DNA from: DATDAH01 sp963725155
GTDB lineage: Bacteria > Actinomycetota > Acidimicrobiia > Acidimicrobiales > DATDAH01
Direction: 5' to 3'
Assembly: GCA_963725155.1 (NCBI GenBank)
Contig: CAVRXU010000008.1
Span: forward strand, 930,001 to 994,000
Length of the DNA stretch: 64,000 nt
In this document: one piece after another, positions 8,291 to 17,130 of the stretch
Position numbering within the stretch: position 1 is the stretch's first letter
How the letters are laid out: each line of letters begins with the position of its first letter
Translations under genes and position numbers: made by a program
Notes under the pieces: model-generated
What the model was told of the DNA's origin: nothing
What the model saw: the letters and a program-made list of their open reading frames with translations, nothing else
Database searches by the model: none

Positions 8291-9150
8291 CAGTCGTCCT
8301 CTCGTGAAGCCACGATCGCCTCGGCGATCTGGGGCTTCGTCCAGCTCTTGGCCACCTCGATGCCGGCCTGCTCGGCCAGCTCCAGCAGCTCGTCCTTCGT
8401 GTGGGCGTCGGCCAGCTCGTCGGCCGACGCCGTCGCCACCTCGATGGCCCCGGCGATCTCGGCCTTCGTCGAGCTCTTGGCCACGTCGACCCCGGCCTCG
8501 TCGGCGATATCGAGCAGCTCGTCCTTGGTGTGGTCCTCGACGAGGTCCTCGACCTCGTCGGCCGCGGTGTCCTCGGCGACTTCGGTCTCCTCGATGGCCG
8601 TCTCGACCTCGTCGCCCGTCGGCTCCTCGATCGCCTCGTCGGTCGTCTCCTCGACGGCGCCCTCGGTCGGGACCTCTTCTCCCCGGCTCCGGGCCACCCG
8701 GCGACGGCGGCTGGAGGCGTCGGAGCTGCGGCCCTTGCCGCTGCCCTTGGTCCGCTCGCTCTCGTGGCGCACGGCCAGCTCGTCGGGTGAGTAACGGGCC
8801 ACGATCACCGTGATGTGGCAGGTCCGCTTGCGGATGCGCGTGGCCCGGCCGCGGGCCCGGGGGCGGAAGCGGCGCAGCGTCGGGCCCTCGTCGGCGAAGC
8901 AGGTCGCCACGAAGAGCTCCTCGGGATCGAGGCCGTCGTTGTGCTCGGCGTTGGCCACGGCCGAGCGCAGGCACTTCTGGATGACCCGGGCGGCGTCGCG
9001 CTCGGAGAGGGCCAGGACGTCGTCGGCGGTGCCGACGGACTTGCCCCGGATCAGGTCCAGGACCTGACGGGCCTTCGAGGCCGACATGCGCACGTAGCGC
9101 ACCTGGGCCTGGGTGTGGGGGCGGTCCTTGACCGCGGTGGGCGCAGCCAT
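8290..9150 (-). CDS. rplV: 50S ribosomal protein L22 (uL22) with duplicated SAP/Rho-N-like tail
   Basis: Residues 1-125 are a normal L22, whose hairpin lines the exit tunnel (VRMSASKARQVLDLIRGK; the conserved C-terminal segment near RATRIRKRTCHITVIV). The protein is 286 residues instead of ~115. Residues 130-160 are basic and 160-205 strongly acidic. Two copies of a ~30-residue motif follow at 207-236 and 250-279, exactly 43 residues apart (HTKDELL-(D/E)-(I/L)-A, then STKAEI or WTKPQI). The pattern resembles SAP or Rho N-terminal helix-loop-helix motifs, which in other proteins bind nucleic acid. Codon use is uniform across the extension, and the last codon overlaps rpsC, so it is not an annotation artefact. 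Confidence 0.95.
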   Translation of the reverse strand: MAAPTAVKDRPHTQAQVRYVRMSASKARQVLDLIRGKSVGTADDVLALSERDAARVIQKCLRSAVANAEHNDGLDPEELFVATCFADEGPTLRRFRPRARGRATRIRKRTCHITVIVARYSPDELAVRHESERTKGSGKGRSSDASSRRRRVARSRGEEVPTEGAVEETTDEAIEEPTGDEVETAIEETEVAEDTAADEVEDLVEDHTKDELLDIADEAGVDVAKSSTKAEIAGAIEVATASADELADAHTKDELLELAEQAGIEVAKSWTKPQIAEAIVASREDD

Positions 9151-9428
9151 CAGCGTCGGCCCGCCCGTTCCTGGCCGGCGTGGGCGCGGAAGGTGCGCGT
9201 CGGGGCGAACTCCCCCAGCTTGTGACCGACCATGGACTCGGTGATGTAGACGGGCACGTGCTTGCGGCCGTCGTGCACGGCGATGGTGTGACCCACCATC
9301 TCCGGGATGATCGTGGACCGGCGGGACCAGGTCTGGATGACCTTCTTCTCGCCACTCTCGTTCAACGCATCCACCTTCTTGAGCAGGTGGTCGTCGACGA
9401 AAGGGCCCTTCTTGAGGCTGCGGGGCAT
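9150..9428 (-). CDS. rpsS: 30S ribosomal protein S19 (uS19)
   Basis: S19 is in the 30S head with S13. The 92-residue protein begins MPRSLKKGPFVDDHLLKK and contains the signature segment WSRRSTIIPEMVGHTIAVHDG. Its stop shares one base with the rplV start. Confidence 0.97.
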   Translation of the reverse strand: MPRSLKKGPFVDDHLLKKVDALNESGEKKVIQTWSRRSTIIPEMVGHTIAVHDGRKHVPVYITESMVGHKLGEFAPTRTFRAHAGQERAGRR

Positions 9429-9431
9429 GAT

Positions 9432-10268
9432 CTACCTCCGCCCACCCCGCCGGCGGCGCCGACGGATGATGAGCTTGTCCGAGTCCTTGTTCTTCTTGCG
9501 CGTCCGGCCCTCGGGCTTGCCCCAGGGCGACACGGGGTGGCGACCACCCGAGCTCTTGCCCTCGCCGCCACCCAGGGGGTGGTCGACGGGGTTCATGGCC
9601 ACACCGCGGGTCTGGGGGCGAACGCCCTTCCAGCGGTTGCGGCCGGCCTTGCCGATCTTGAGCAGCTCGGCCTCGGCGTTGCCGACGGTGCCGATGGTGG
9701 CCCGGCAGTCGATGGGCACCCGGCGCATCTCGGTGGACGGCAGGCGCAGGGTGGCCCACTCGCCCTCCTTGGCGACCAGCTGGACGCTGGTGCCGGCGCT
9801 GCGGGCCATGCGGCCGCCCTGACCGACCCGCAGCTCCACGTTGTGGACCACGGTGCCGACGGGGATGTAGCGCATGGGCAGGGCGTTGCCCGGACGGATG
9901 TCGGAGCCCTGACCGTTCTGCAGCTTGTCGCCGACGCTGACGCCCTCGGGGGCGAGGATGTAGCACTTCTCACCGTCGTGGAAGTGCAGCAGGGCGATGC
10001 GGCAGTTGCGGTTGGGGTCGTACTCGATGCCGGCCACGGTGGCGGGCACACCGTCCTTGTTCCGCTTGAAGTCGATGATGCGGTACTGCTGCTTGTGGCC
10101 GCCGCCGCGGTGACGAGCCGTCTTGCGACCGTGGTTGTTGCGCCCACCGGTCGAGTTCTTCTTGGCGATCAGCGACTTCTCGGGCTTGTCCTTGGTGATC
10201 GACTCGAAGTCCGAGACGGTCTGGAACCGGCGCCCGGCGCTGGTCGGCTTGCGCTTGCGAGTGCCCAT
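9432..10268 (-). CDS. rplB: 50S ribosomal protein L2 (uL2)
   Basis: L2 is a core protein near the peptidyl-transferase centre. The 278-residue protein has the RNA-binding domain (GGRNNHGRKTARHRGGGHKQ) and the C-terminal GVAMNPVDHPLGGGEGKSSG motif that contains the conserved histidine. Length is typical. It starts with ATG, two bases after the rplW stop. Confidence 0.98.
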   Translation of the reverse strand: MGTRKRKPTSAGRRFQTVSDFESITKDKPEKSLIAKKNSTGGRNNHGRKTARHRGGGHKQQYRIIDFKRNKDGVPATVAGIEYDPNRNCRIALLHFHDGEKCYILAPEGVSVGDKLQNGQGSDIRPGNALPMRYIPVGTVVHNVELRVGQGGRMARSAGTSVQLVAKEGEWATLRLPSTEMRRVPIDCRATIGTVGNAEAELLKIGKAGRNRWKGVRPQTRGVAMNPVDHPLGGGEGKSSGGRHPVSPWGKPEGRTRKKNKDSDKLIIRRRRRRGGRR

Positions 10269-10270
10269 CC

Positions 10271-10561
10271 TCAGCTCCCGAACAGTTCGATCGAGTCACC
10301 CTCGGCGAGGGTGACGAGGGCGCGCTTGGTGTCGGGCCGCTTCCCGAAGGTGCCGGTGCGGCGGTTGCGACGGCGCTTGCCCTTGCGGTTGAGCGTGTTC
10401 ACCTTGGTGACGCTGACCCCGAAGATCGTCTCGACGGCGTCGCGGATCTCGGGCTTGGAGGCCGTCGGGTGCACCTTGAAGGTGTAGACGCCTTCTTCGA
10501 GGAGGGCGTAGGACTTCTCGGAGACGATCGGCTCGATGATGACCTGGCGGGCGTCCTTCAT
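10271..10561 (-). CDS. rplW: 50S ribosomal protein L23 (uL23)
   Basis: L23 is the docking site at the tunnel exit for trigger factor and SRP. The 96-residue protein has DARQVIIEPIVSEKSYALLEE at the N-terminus and the VTKVNTLNRKGKRRRN loop. It shares one base with rplD. Confidence 0.96.
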   Translation of the reverse strand: MKDARQVIIEPIVSEKSYALLEEGVYTFKVHPTASKPEIRDAVETIFGVSVTKVNTLNRKGKRRRNRRTGTFGKRPDTKRALVTLAEGDSIELFGS

Positions 10562-11220
10562 CAGCTGTCCTCCTCCGTGCTGTCGGCCTCGGGCGCGGCG
10601 GCCGGGGCGGGCTCGCCGCCAGGCAGCGTGGCCTCGGTGAAGACGATCCAGTCGTTGACCAGCACGTCGTAGGCGTTCAGCTCTCGGGAGCGGATCGTCT
10701 GGATGCCGGGCAGGTTGCGGAAGCTCTTGAGGGCGGCGACGTCGTCGTCACCGAGGACCACGAGGACCTTGCCCTCCAGGTTCAGGGCGGCGAGGGCGGA
10801 CAGGGCGGCCTTCGTGCTGGGCGTGTCGAAGCCCCAGTCGTCGATGACCAGGACCTTGTCCTCCGCGGCCCGGTCGGACAGGGCCGAGCGTAGGGCCAGG
10901 CGGATCATCTTCTTGGGGGTGCGCTGGGCGTAGTTGCGGGTCTTGGGCCCGTGGGCCACGCCGCCACCGCGCCAGTGCGGGGCCCGGATGGAGCCCTGAC
11001 GGGCCCGGCCGGTGCCCTTCTGACGCCAGGGCTTGGCCCCACCGCCGCGGACCTGGGCCCGGGTGAGGGTGTTGTGGGTGCCGGCCCGGCGAGCGGCCAG
11101 CTGGGCCGTGACCACCTGGTGCATGACGGGCACGTTGGGCTCGATGCCGAACCAGGACTCCTCGAGGTCGGCGGTGCCGGCCTTCTTGCCCGTGGCCGAC
11201 TTCACGTCGATGCTGGCCAT
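10561..11220 (-). CDS. rplD: 50S ribosomal protein L4 (uL4)
   Basis: L4 lines the exit tunnel; in E. coli it also represses the S10 operon. The 219-residue protein has HQVVTAQLAARRAGTHNTLT and the tunnel loop (GGGAKPWRQKGTGRARQGS), and ends in an acidic Pro/Ala/Glu tail. The ATG at 11220, one base after the rplC stop, is preferred to one three codons upstream that overlaps rplC. Confidence 0.97.
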   Translation of the reverse strand: MASIDVKSATGKKAGTADLEESWFGIEPNVPVMHQVVTAQLAARRAGTHNTLTRAQVRGGGAKPWRQKGTGRARQGSIRAPHWRGGGVAHGPKTRNYAQRTPKKMIRLALRSALSDRAAEDKVLVIDDWGFDTPSTKAALSALAALNLEGKVLVVLGDDDVAALKSFRNLPGIQTIRSRELNAYDVLVNDWIVFTEATLPGGEPAPAAAPEADSTEEDS

Positions 11221-11221
11221 G

Positions 11222-11860
11222 TCACACACCTGCCTTCACGGCGTCACGGATGATGACGAGGCCGCCGGTTGCGCCGGGTACCGATCCCTTGACCAGGATC
11301 AGGTCGCGCTCGGCATCGGCCTCGACCACTTCCAGGTTCAGGGTGGTCACCTTGATGCCGCCGGTGCGGCCGGCCATCCGGGTGCCCTTGAACACGCGGG
11401 CGGGGGTGGCGCAGGCGCCGATGGCCCCCGGGGCCCGGTGGACCCGGTGGGCGCCGTGGCTGGCCCGCTGGCCCTTGAAGTTGTGGCGCTTCATGACGCC
11501 GGCGAAGCCCTTGCCCTTGCTGACGGCGGTCACGTCGACCCGCTCACCGGCCTCCAGCAGGTCGGCCTTGATCTGCTGGCCGACCGAGTACTCGGAGGTG
11601 TCGTCGACCCGCAGCTCCACGAGCTTCCTGCCGGGCTCGACGCCGGCCTTGTCGAAGTGGCCCCGCTCGCCGCCGCTGAGGCGCTGGGGCTTCTGCTGGC
11701 CGAGGGTGACCTGCACGGCGCTGTAGCCGTCCGTCTCGGGCGTCTTCAGCTGCACGACGCGGCACGACGCGACCCGGATGACGGTCACGGGTACGACGCG
11801 GTCGTCGACCCACACCTGGGTCATGCCGACTTTCTCGCCGACGATCGCTTTCTTGGCCAT
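11222..11860 (-). CDS. rplC: 50S ribosomal protein L3 (uL3)
   Basis: L3 initiates 50S assembly. The 212-residue protein starts MAKKAIVGEKVGMTQVW and has the F-K-G-T-R-M-A-G-R segment near the C-terminus. The ATG is preceded by GAAGGA ten bases upstream, and 23 bases upstream lies a strong hairpin (see 11883-11913). It is the first gene of the long L3-to-map run, since rpsJ is separated from it by 318 bases. Confidence 0.97.
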   Translation of the reverse strand: MAKKAIVGEKVGMTQVWVDDRVVPVTVIRVASCRVVQLKTPETDGYSAVQVTLGQQKPQRLSGGERGHFDKAGVEPGRKLVELRVDDTSEYSVGQQIKADLLEAGERVDVTAVSKGKGFAGVMKRHNFKGQRASHGAHRVHRAPGAIGACATPARVFKGTRMAGRTGGIKVTTLNLEVVEADAERDLILVKGSVPGATGGLVIIRDAVKAGV

Positions 11861-11882
11861 GTCTCGGTGGTCCTTCACGCGA

Positions 11883-11913
11883 GCGCTCCGCAGGGCGAAG
11901 CCCAGCGGAGCGC
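11883..11913 (-). promoter_or_regulatory. Stable hairpin in the rplC 5' leader
   Basis: The sequence shows a near-perfect inverted repeat: nine-base arms GCGCTCCGC and GCGGAGCGC, then an A/A mismatch, then a four-base inner stem GGGC/GCCC with a three-base loop. On the mRNA it ends about 22 bases upstream of the rplC start and just before the Shine-Dalgarno GAAGGA. There is no U-run, so it looks more like a leader structure, possibly autoregulatory, than a terminator. Confidence 0.5.
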
Positions 11914-12012
11914 GTCCAGATTGTGCTGCACGGTTCCCGCGGGGCCTGCGCAGACGTCGGTTGTGATTCACCCGGTGGTAGGGGGCGCGGTGCCGGGTAC
12001 GACGACCGGAAG

Positions 12013-12018
12013 ATGATA
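12013..12018 (-). promoter_or_regulatory. Possible -10 box for the rplC operon
   Basis: The minus strand reads TATCAT here, an unusually AT-rich hexamer in a very GC-rich gap and close to the TATAAT consensus. No good -35 box at 16-18 bases is visible. If used, transcription would start near 12006 and give a leader of about 145 bases containing the hairpin at 11883-11913. The remaining part of the 11861-12178 gap shows no gene. Confidence 0.3.
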
Positions 12019-12133
12019 GCGGCGGGGCGGCCAAACGCGCCACGGCGACCGCCCACCGATACTGCAGCAGAAGGCGGCTGAGGTCAGGATCTGCCGCCGG
12101 CTCACAACACTGGGTCGAGCCCGGACGCGAAAG

Positions 12134-12155
12134 CGACCGCCCCGGAGGGCGGTCG
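12134..12155 (-). terminator. Likely terminator after rpsJ
   Basis: A perfect nine-base stem (CGACCGCCC / GGGCGGTCG) with a four-base loop lies 24-45 bases after the rpsJ stop. The transcript then reads CUUUCG, a short U-tract, so termination would be only partial. It would separate the rpsL-rpsG-fusA-tuf-rpsJ transcript from rplC. Confidence 0.55.
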
Positions 12156-12178
12156 TCGTGCGCAGAACCGGTGGGCCG

Positions 12179-12499
12179 CTAGGCCTGCTGGATCTTGATC
12201 TCGATGTCGACGCCGGCGGGGAGGTCGAGGCGCTGGAGGCTGTCGACCGTCTTGGGCGAGGGCTCGAGGATGTCGAGCAGGCGCTTGTGGATCCGCATCT
12301 CGAAGTGCTCGCGGGAGTCCTTGTCCTTGTGCGGTGACCGGATCACCGTGTAACGGTGCTTCTCGGTCGGCAGCGGGACCGGGCCCCGGATCGTGGCCTC
12401 CGTACGCACGACCGTCTCGACGATCTTCTTCGTCGACTGGTCGATGATCTCGTGGTCGTAGGCCTTGAGCCGGATGCGGATCTTCTGGTTGGCCGCCAT
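12179..12499 (-). CDS. rpsJ: 30S ribosomal protein S10 (uS10)
   Basis: S10 is in the 30S head and, as NusE, takes part in antitermination with NusB. The 106-residue protein has IRIRLKAYDHEIIDQS, the signature LPTEKHRYTVIRSPH and DLPAGVDIEIKI at the C-terminus. It directly follows tuf. Unusually it is separated from rplC by 318 bases with a hairpin terminator and a structured leader. Confidence 0.97.
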   Translation of the reverse strand: MAANQKIRIRLKAYDHEIIDQSTKKIVETVVRTEATIRGPVPLPTEKHRYTVIRSPHKDKDSREHFEMRIHKRLLDILEPSPKTVDSLQRLDLPAGVDIEIKIQQA

Positions 12500-13690
12500 T
12501 ACTTGAGGATCTTCGTGACGCGGCCGGCGCCGACGGTGCGGCCACCTTCACGGATGGCGAACCGGAGACCTTCGTCCATGGCGATCGGGGCCTGCAGCTT
12601 GACGGTCATGGCGGTGTTGTCCCCCGGCATGCACATCTCGGTGCCCTCCGGCAGGGCGATGTCGCCGGTCACATCAGTGGTCCGGAAGTAGAACTGCGGC
12701 CGGTAGCCCGGCAAAGAACGGCTTGTGCCGCCCGCCCTCGGCCTGGGTCAACACGTAGGTCTGGGCCTCGAAGTCGGTGTGGGGGGTGATGCAGCCCGGC
12801 TTGGCCAACACCTGACCCCGCTCCACGTCCTCCTTGCCCGTCCCCCGCAAGAGGGCGCCGATGTTGTCGCCGGCCCGGCCCTCGTCGAGGATCTTGCGGA
12901 ACATCTCCACCCCGGTCACCACCGTCTTCTGGGTGTCCCGGATACCGACGATCTCCACGTCGTCGCCGGTGTTGACGATCCCCTGCTCGACCCTGCCCGG
13001 TGACAACCGTGCCCCGGCCGGTGATGGTGAACACATCCTCGATCGGCATCAAGAACGGCTTCTCGGTGTCCCGCTCGGGCTGGGGGATGTACTCGTCCAC
13101 CGCGGTCATGAGCTCCTTGACCTGACCCGCGGCATCGGCGTCGCCATCCAGCGCCTTCAGCGCGCGACACCCGCACCACCGGGATGTCATCGCCGGGGAA
13201 CTCGTACTCGCTGAGCAGCTCCCGCACCTCCAGCTCGACGAGGTCCAAGAGCTCCTCATCGTCGACCTGATCGACCTTGTTGAGAGCCACCACGATGGCC
13301 GGCACCCCGACCTGGCGGGCCAGCAGCACATGCTCCCGGGTCTGGGGCATCGGACCATCCGCCGCACGTCACGACCAGGATGGCGCCGTCCACCTGGGCG
13401 GCGCCGGTGATCATGTTCTTGATGTAGTCGGCGTGGCCGGGCATGTCGACGTGCGCGTAGTGCCGGTTCTCGGTCTCGTACTCGACATGCGCGATGTTGA
13501 TCGTGATGCCCCGCTCCCGCTCCTCGGGCGCCTTGTCGATGTCCGCGAACTCGGTGAACGCCGTCGAATCCGACTCGCTGGACAGGACCTTGGTGATCGC
13601 CGCGGTGAGGGTGGTCTTGCCGTGATCGATGTGTCCCATCGTCCCGACATTCACATGCGGCTTGTTCCGCTCGAACTTTTCCTTACCCAT
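12499..13690 (-). CDS. tuf: Elongation factor Tu, first copy, frameshifted
   Basis: EF-Tu delivers aminoacyl-tRNA to the ribosome. The first ~105 codons (GHIDHGKTTL P-loop, DMPGH) and the last ~70 are intact and nearly identical to the full copy at 40785-41972. The middle is broken by four single-base insertions relative to that copy, near 12707, 12994, 13163 and 13365, with a few substitutions beside them. The combined frames still encode every EF-Tu segment, and the gene stands in the canonical fusA-tuf-rpsJ position. I infer assembly error in a repeated gene rather than true decay; a real pseudogene cannot be excluded. Confidence 0.85.
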
Positions 13691-13731
13691 GACGTTCTCC
13701 GGTGTCTCTCTCTACGAACTGCTGCGGGGGA

Positions 13732-15837
<2,106 letters not shown>

Positions 15838-16023
15838 GGTGCTCTCTCGGGCGTTGCTCGGGGGGTGGTTCGCAGCGTCGCTCGGGTGCACACCTCGGGG
15901 GCGCACCCCCGAAGTCGGCTCGGGGCTACCGCAGGGTCTTGGTCAGGGCCGCCTTGGACCCTTCGGTGCGGTAGGACATCGGCGTAAAGGCTAATGGCGC
16001 GAGAGGGCGTTCCCGCGACGTCA

Positions 16024-16494
16024 CTACCAGCGGTAGTGGGCGAAGGCCTTGTTGCTCTCGGCCATCTTGTGCAGGTCTTCCTTGCGCTTCATCGCCGCGC
16101 CGATGCCGTTGCTGGCGTCGAGCAGCTCGTTGGCCAGGCGCTCGGCCATGGTCCGCTCGCGGCGGTCACGGGAGAAGCTGACCAGCCAGCGGATGGCCAG
16201 GGTGCTGGCCCGACGACCGCCGACCTCCATGGGGACCTGGTAGGTGGCGCCGCCGACCCGGCGGCTCTTCACCTCGAGCTGGGGACGGACGTTGTCCACG
16301 GCCCGCTTCAGGGTCGAGACGGGCTCGGCGCCGGTCTTCTGCTCGACGATGGTCATGGCGTCGTAGACGATGCGCTCGGCAGTGGTGCGCTTGCCCCGCT
16401 GCATGACCTTGTTGACGATCTGGGTGACCAGGACCGACTTGTAGATCGGGTCCGGCGGGTACACCCGGCGGGGGGCTGGGCCCTTGCGCGGCAT
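16024..16494 (-). CDS. rpsG: 30S ribosomal protein S7 (uS7)
   Basis: S7 nucleates assembly of the 30S head and lies at the E site. The 156-residue protein has the usual length, the VTQIVNKVMQRGKRTTAERIV region and the C-terminal HKMAESNKAFAHYRW. It is one base from rpsL and 186 bases from fusA. Confidence 0.97.
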   Translation of the reverse strand: MPRKGPAPRRVYPPDPIYKSVLVTQIVNKVMQRGKRTTAERIVYDAMTIVEQKTGAEPVSTLKRAVDNVRPQLEVKSRRVGGATYQVPMEVGGRRASTLAIRWLVSFSRDRRERTMAERLANELLDASNGIGAAMKRKEDLHKMAESNKAFAHYRW

Positions 16495-16495
16495 C

Positions 16496-16867
16496 TCAGC
16501 CCTCCTTCTTGGCGCCGTAGCGGCTGCGGGCCTGGTTGCGCTGGCTGACGCCAGAGGCGTCGAGGGTGCCGCGGATGATCTTGTAGCGAACGCCGGGGAG
16601 GTCCTTCACCCGACCGCCGCGGACCAGGACGATGGAGTGCTCCTGGAGGTTGTGGCCCTCGCCGGGGATGTAGGCGGTGACCTCCATGCCGTTGTTCAGG
16701 CGGACACGGGCGACCTTGCGCAGCGCCGAGTTCGGCTTCTTGGGCGTGGCCGTGTACACCCGCGTGCACACGCCTCGCTTCTGGGGCGCTCCCTTGAGCG
16801 CCGGCGTCGCTTCCTTGCGACGCTTCGACTTGCGGCCCTTACGGACCAGTTGCTGCACGGTCGGCAC
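16496..16867 (-). CDS. rpsL: 30S ribosomal protein S12 (uS12)
   Basis: S12 controls decoding accuracy. The GTG at 16867 gives 123 residues beginning (M)PTVQQLVRKGRK, the expected N-terminus, and is preceded by GAGAGG at a seven-base spacing. The streptomycin-relevant lysines are wild type (TPKKPNSALRK and GGRVKDLPG). It is the first gene of the str operon here. Confidence 0.97.
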   Translation of the reverse strand: MPTVQQLVRKGRKSKRRKEATPALKGAPQKRGVCTRVYTATPKKPNSALRKVARVRLNNGMEVTAYIPGEGHNLQEHSIVLVRGGRVKDLPGVRYKIIRGTLDASGVSQRNQARSRYGAKKEG

Positions 16868-16904
16868 GAACGAACCTCTCAGAACATCTTTGGGATATGG
16901 GCAA

Positions 16905-16932
16905 CATGTACAGCCGCCCGAAAAGACCTCAA
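16905..16932 (-). promoter_or_regulatory. Candidate sigma-A promoter of the rpsL operon
   Basis: On the minus strand TTGAGG (16927-16932) and TACATG (16905-16910) are separated by 16 bases. Transcription would start near 16898, about 31 bases before the rpsL GTG. The rest of 16933-17130 is GC-rich with no gene visible. Confidence 0.4.
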
Positions 16933-17130
16933 ACCTACGGGGGATGTCACTCGGTCCTCGGGGACCGGGGACGGCAGACCAGCCTACGGGCGCTCGTCGC
17001 GAACGGCAAAGGGGGTGGTCACACTCGCGTTCCCTCGCTGCGCTCACGAACGCCGGCTCCGCCGATCGCGCTGACTCCGCGGGCCGCTCCGCTCCGCGGC
17101 GCAGCGTCGCGTCACCATGCTTCGGACCGC

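Noticed and set aside
8290..9966. A 558-codon open frame that would fuse L22 to a long N-terminal extension
   Set aside because: The upstream part is a shadow of rpsS and rplB. The ATG at 9150 gives the normal L22 N-terminus and overlaps the rpsS stop.
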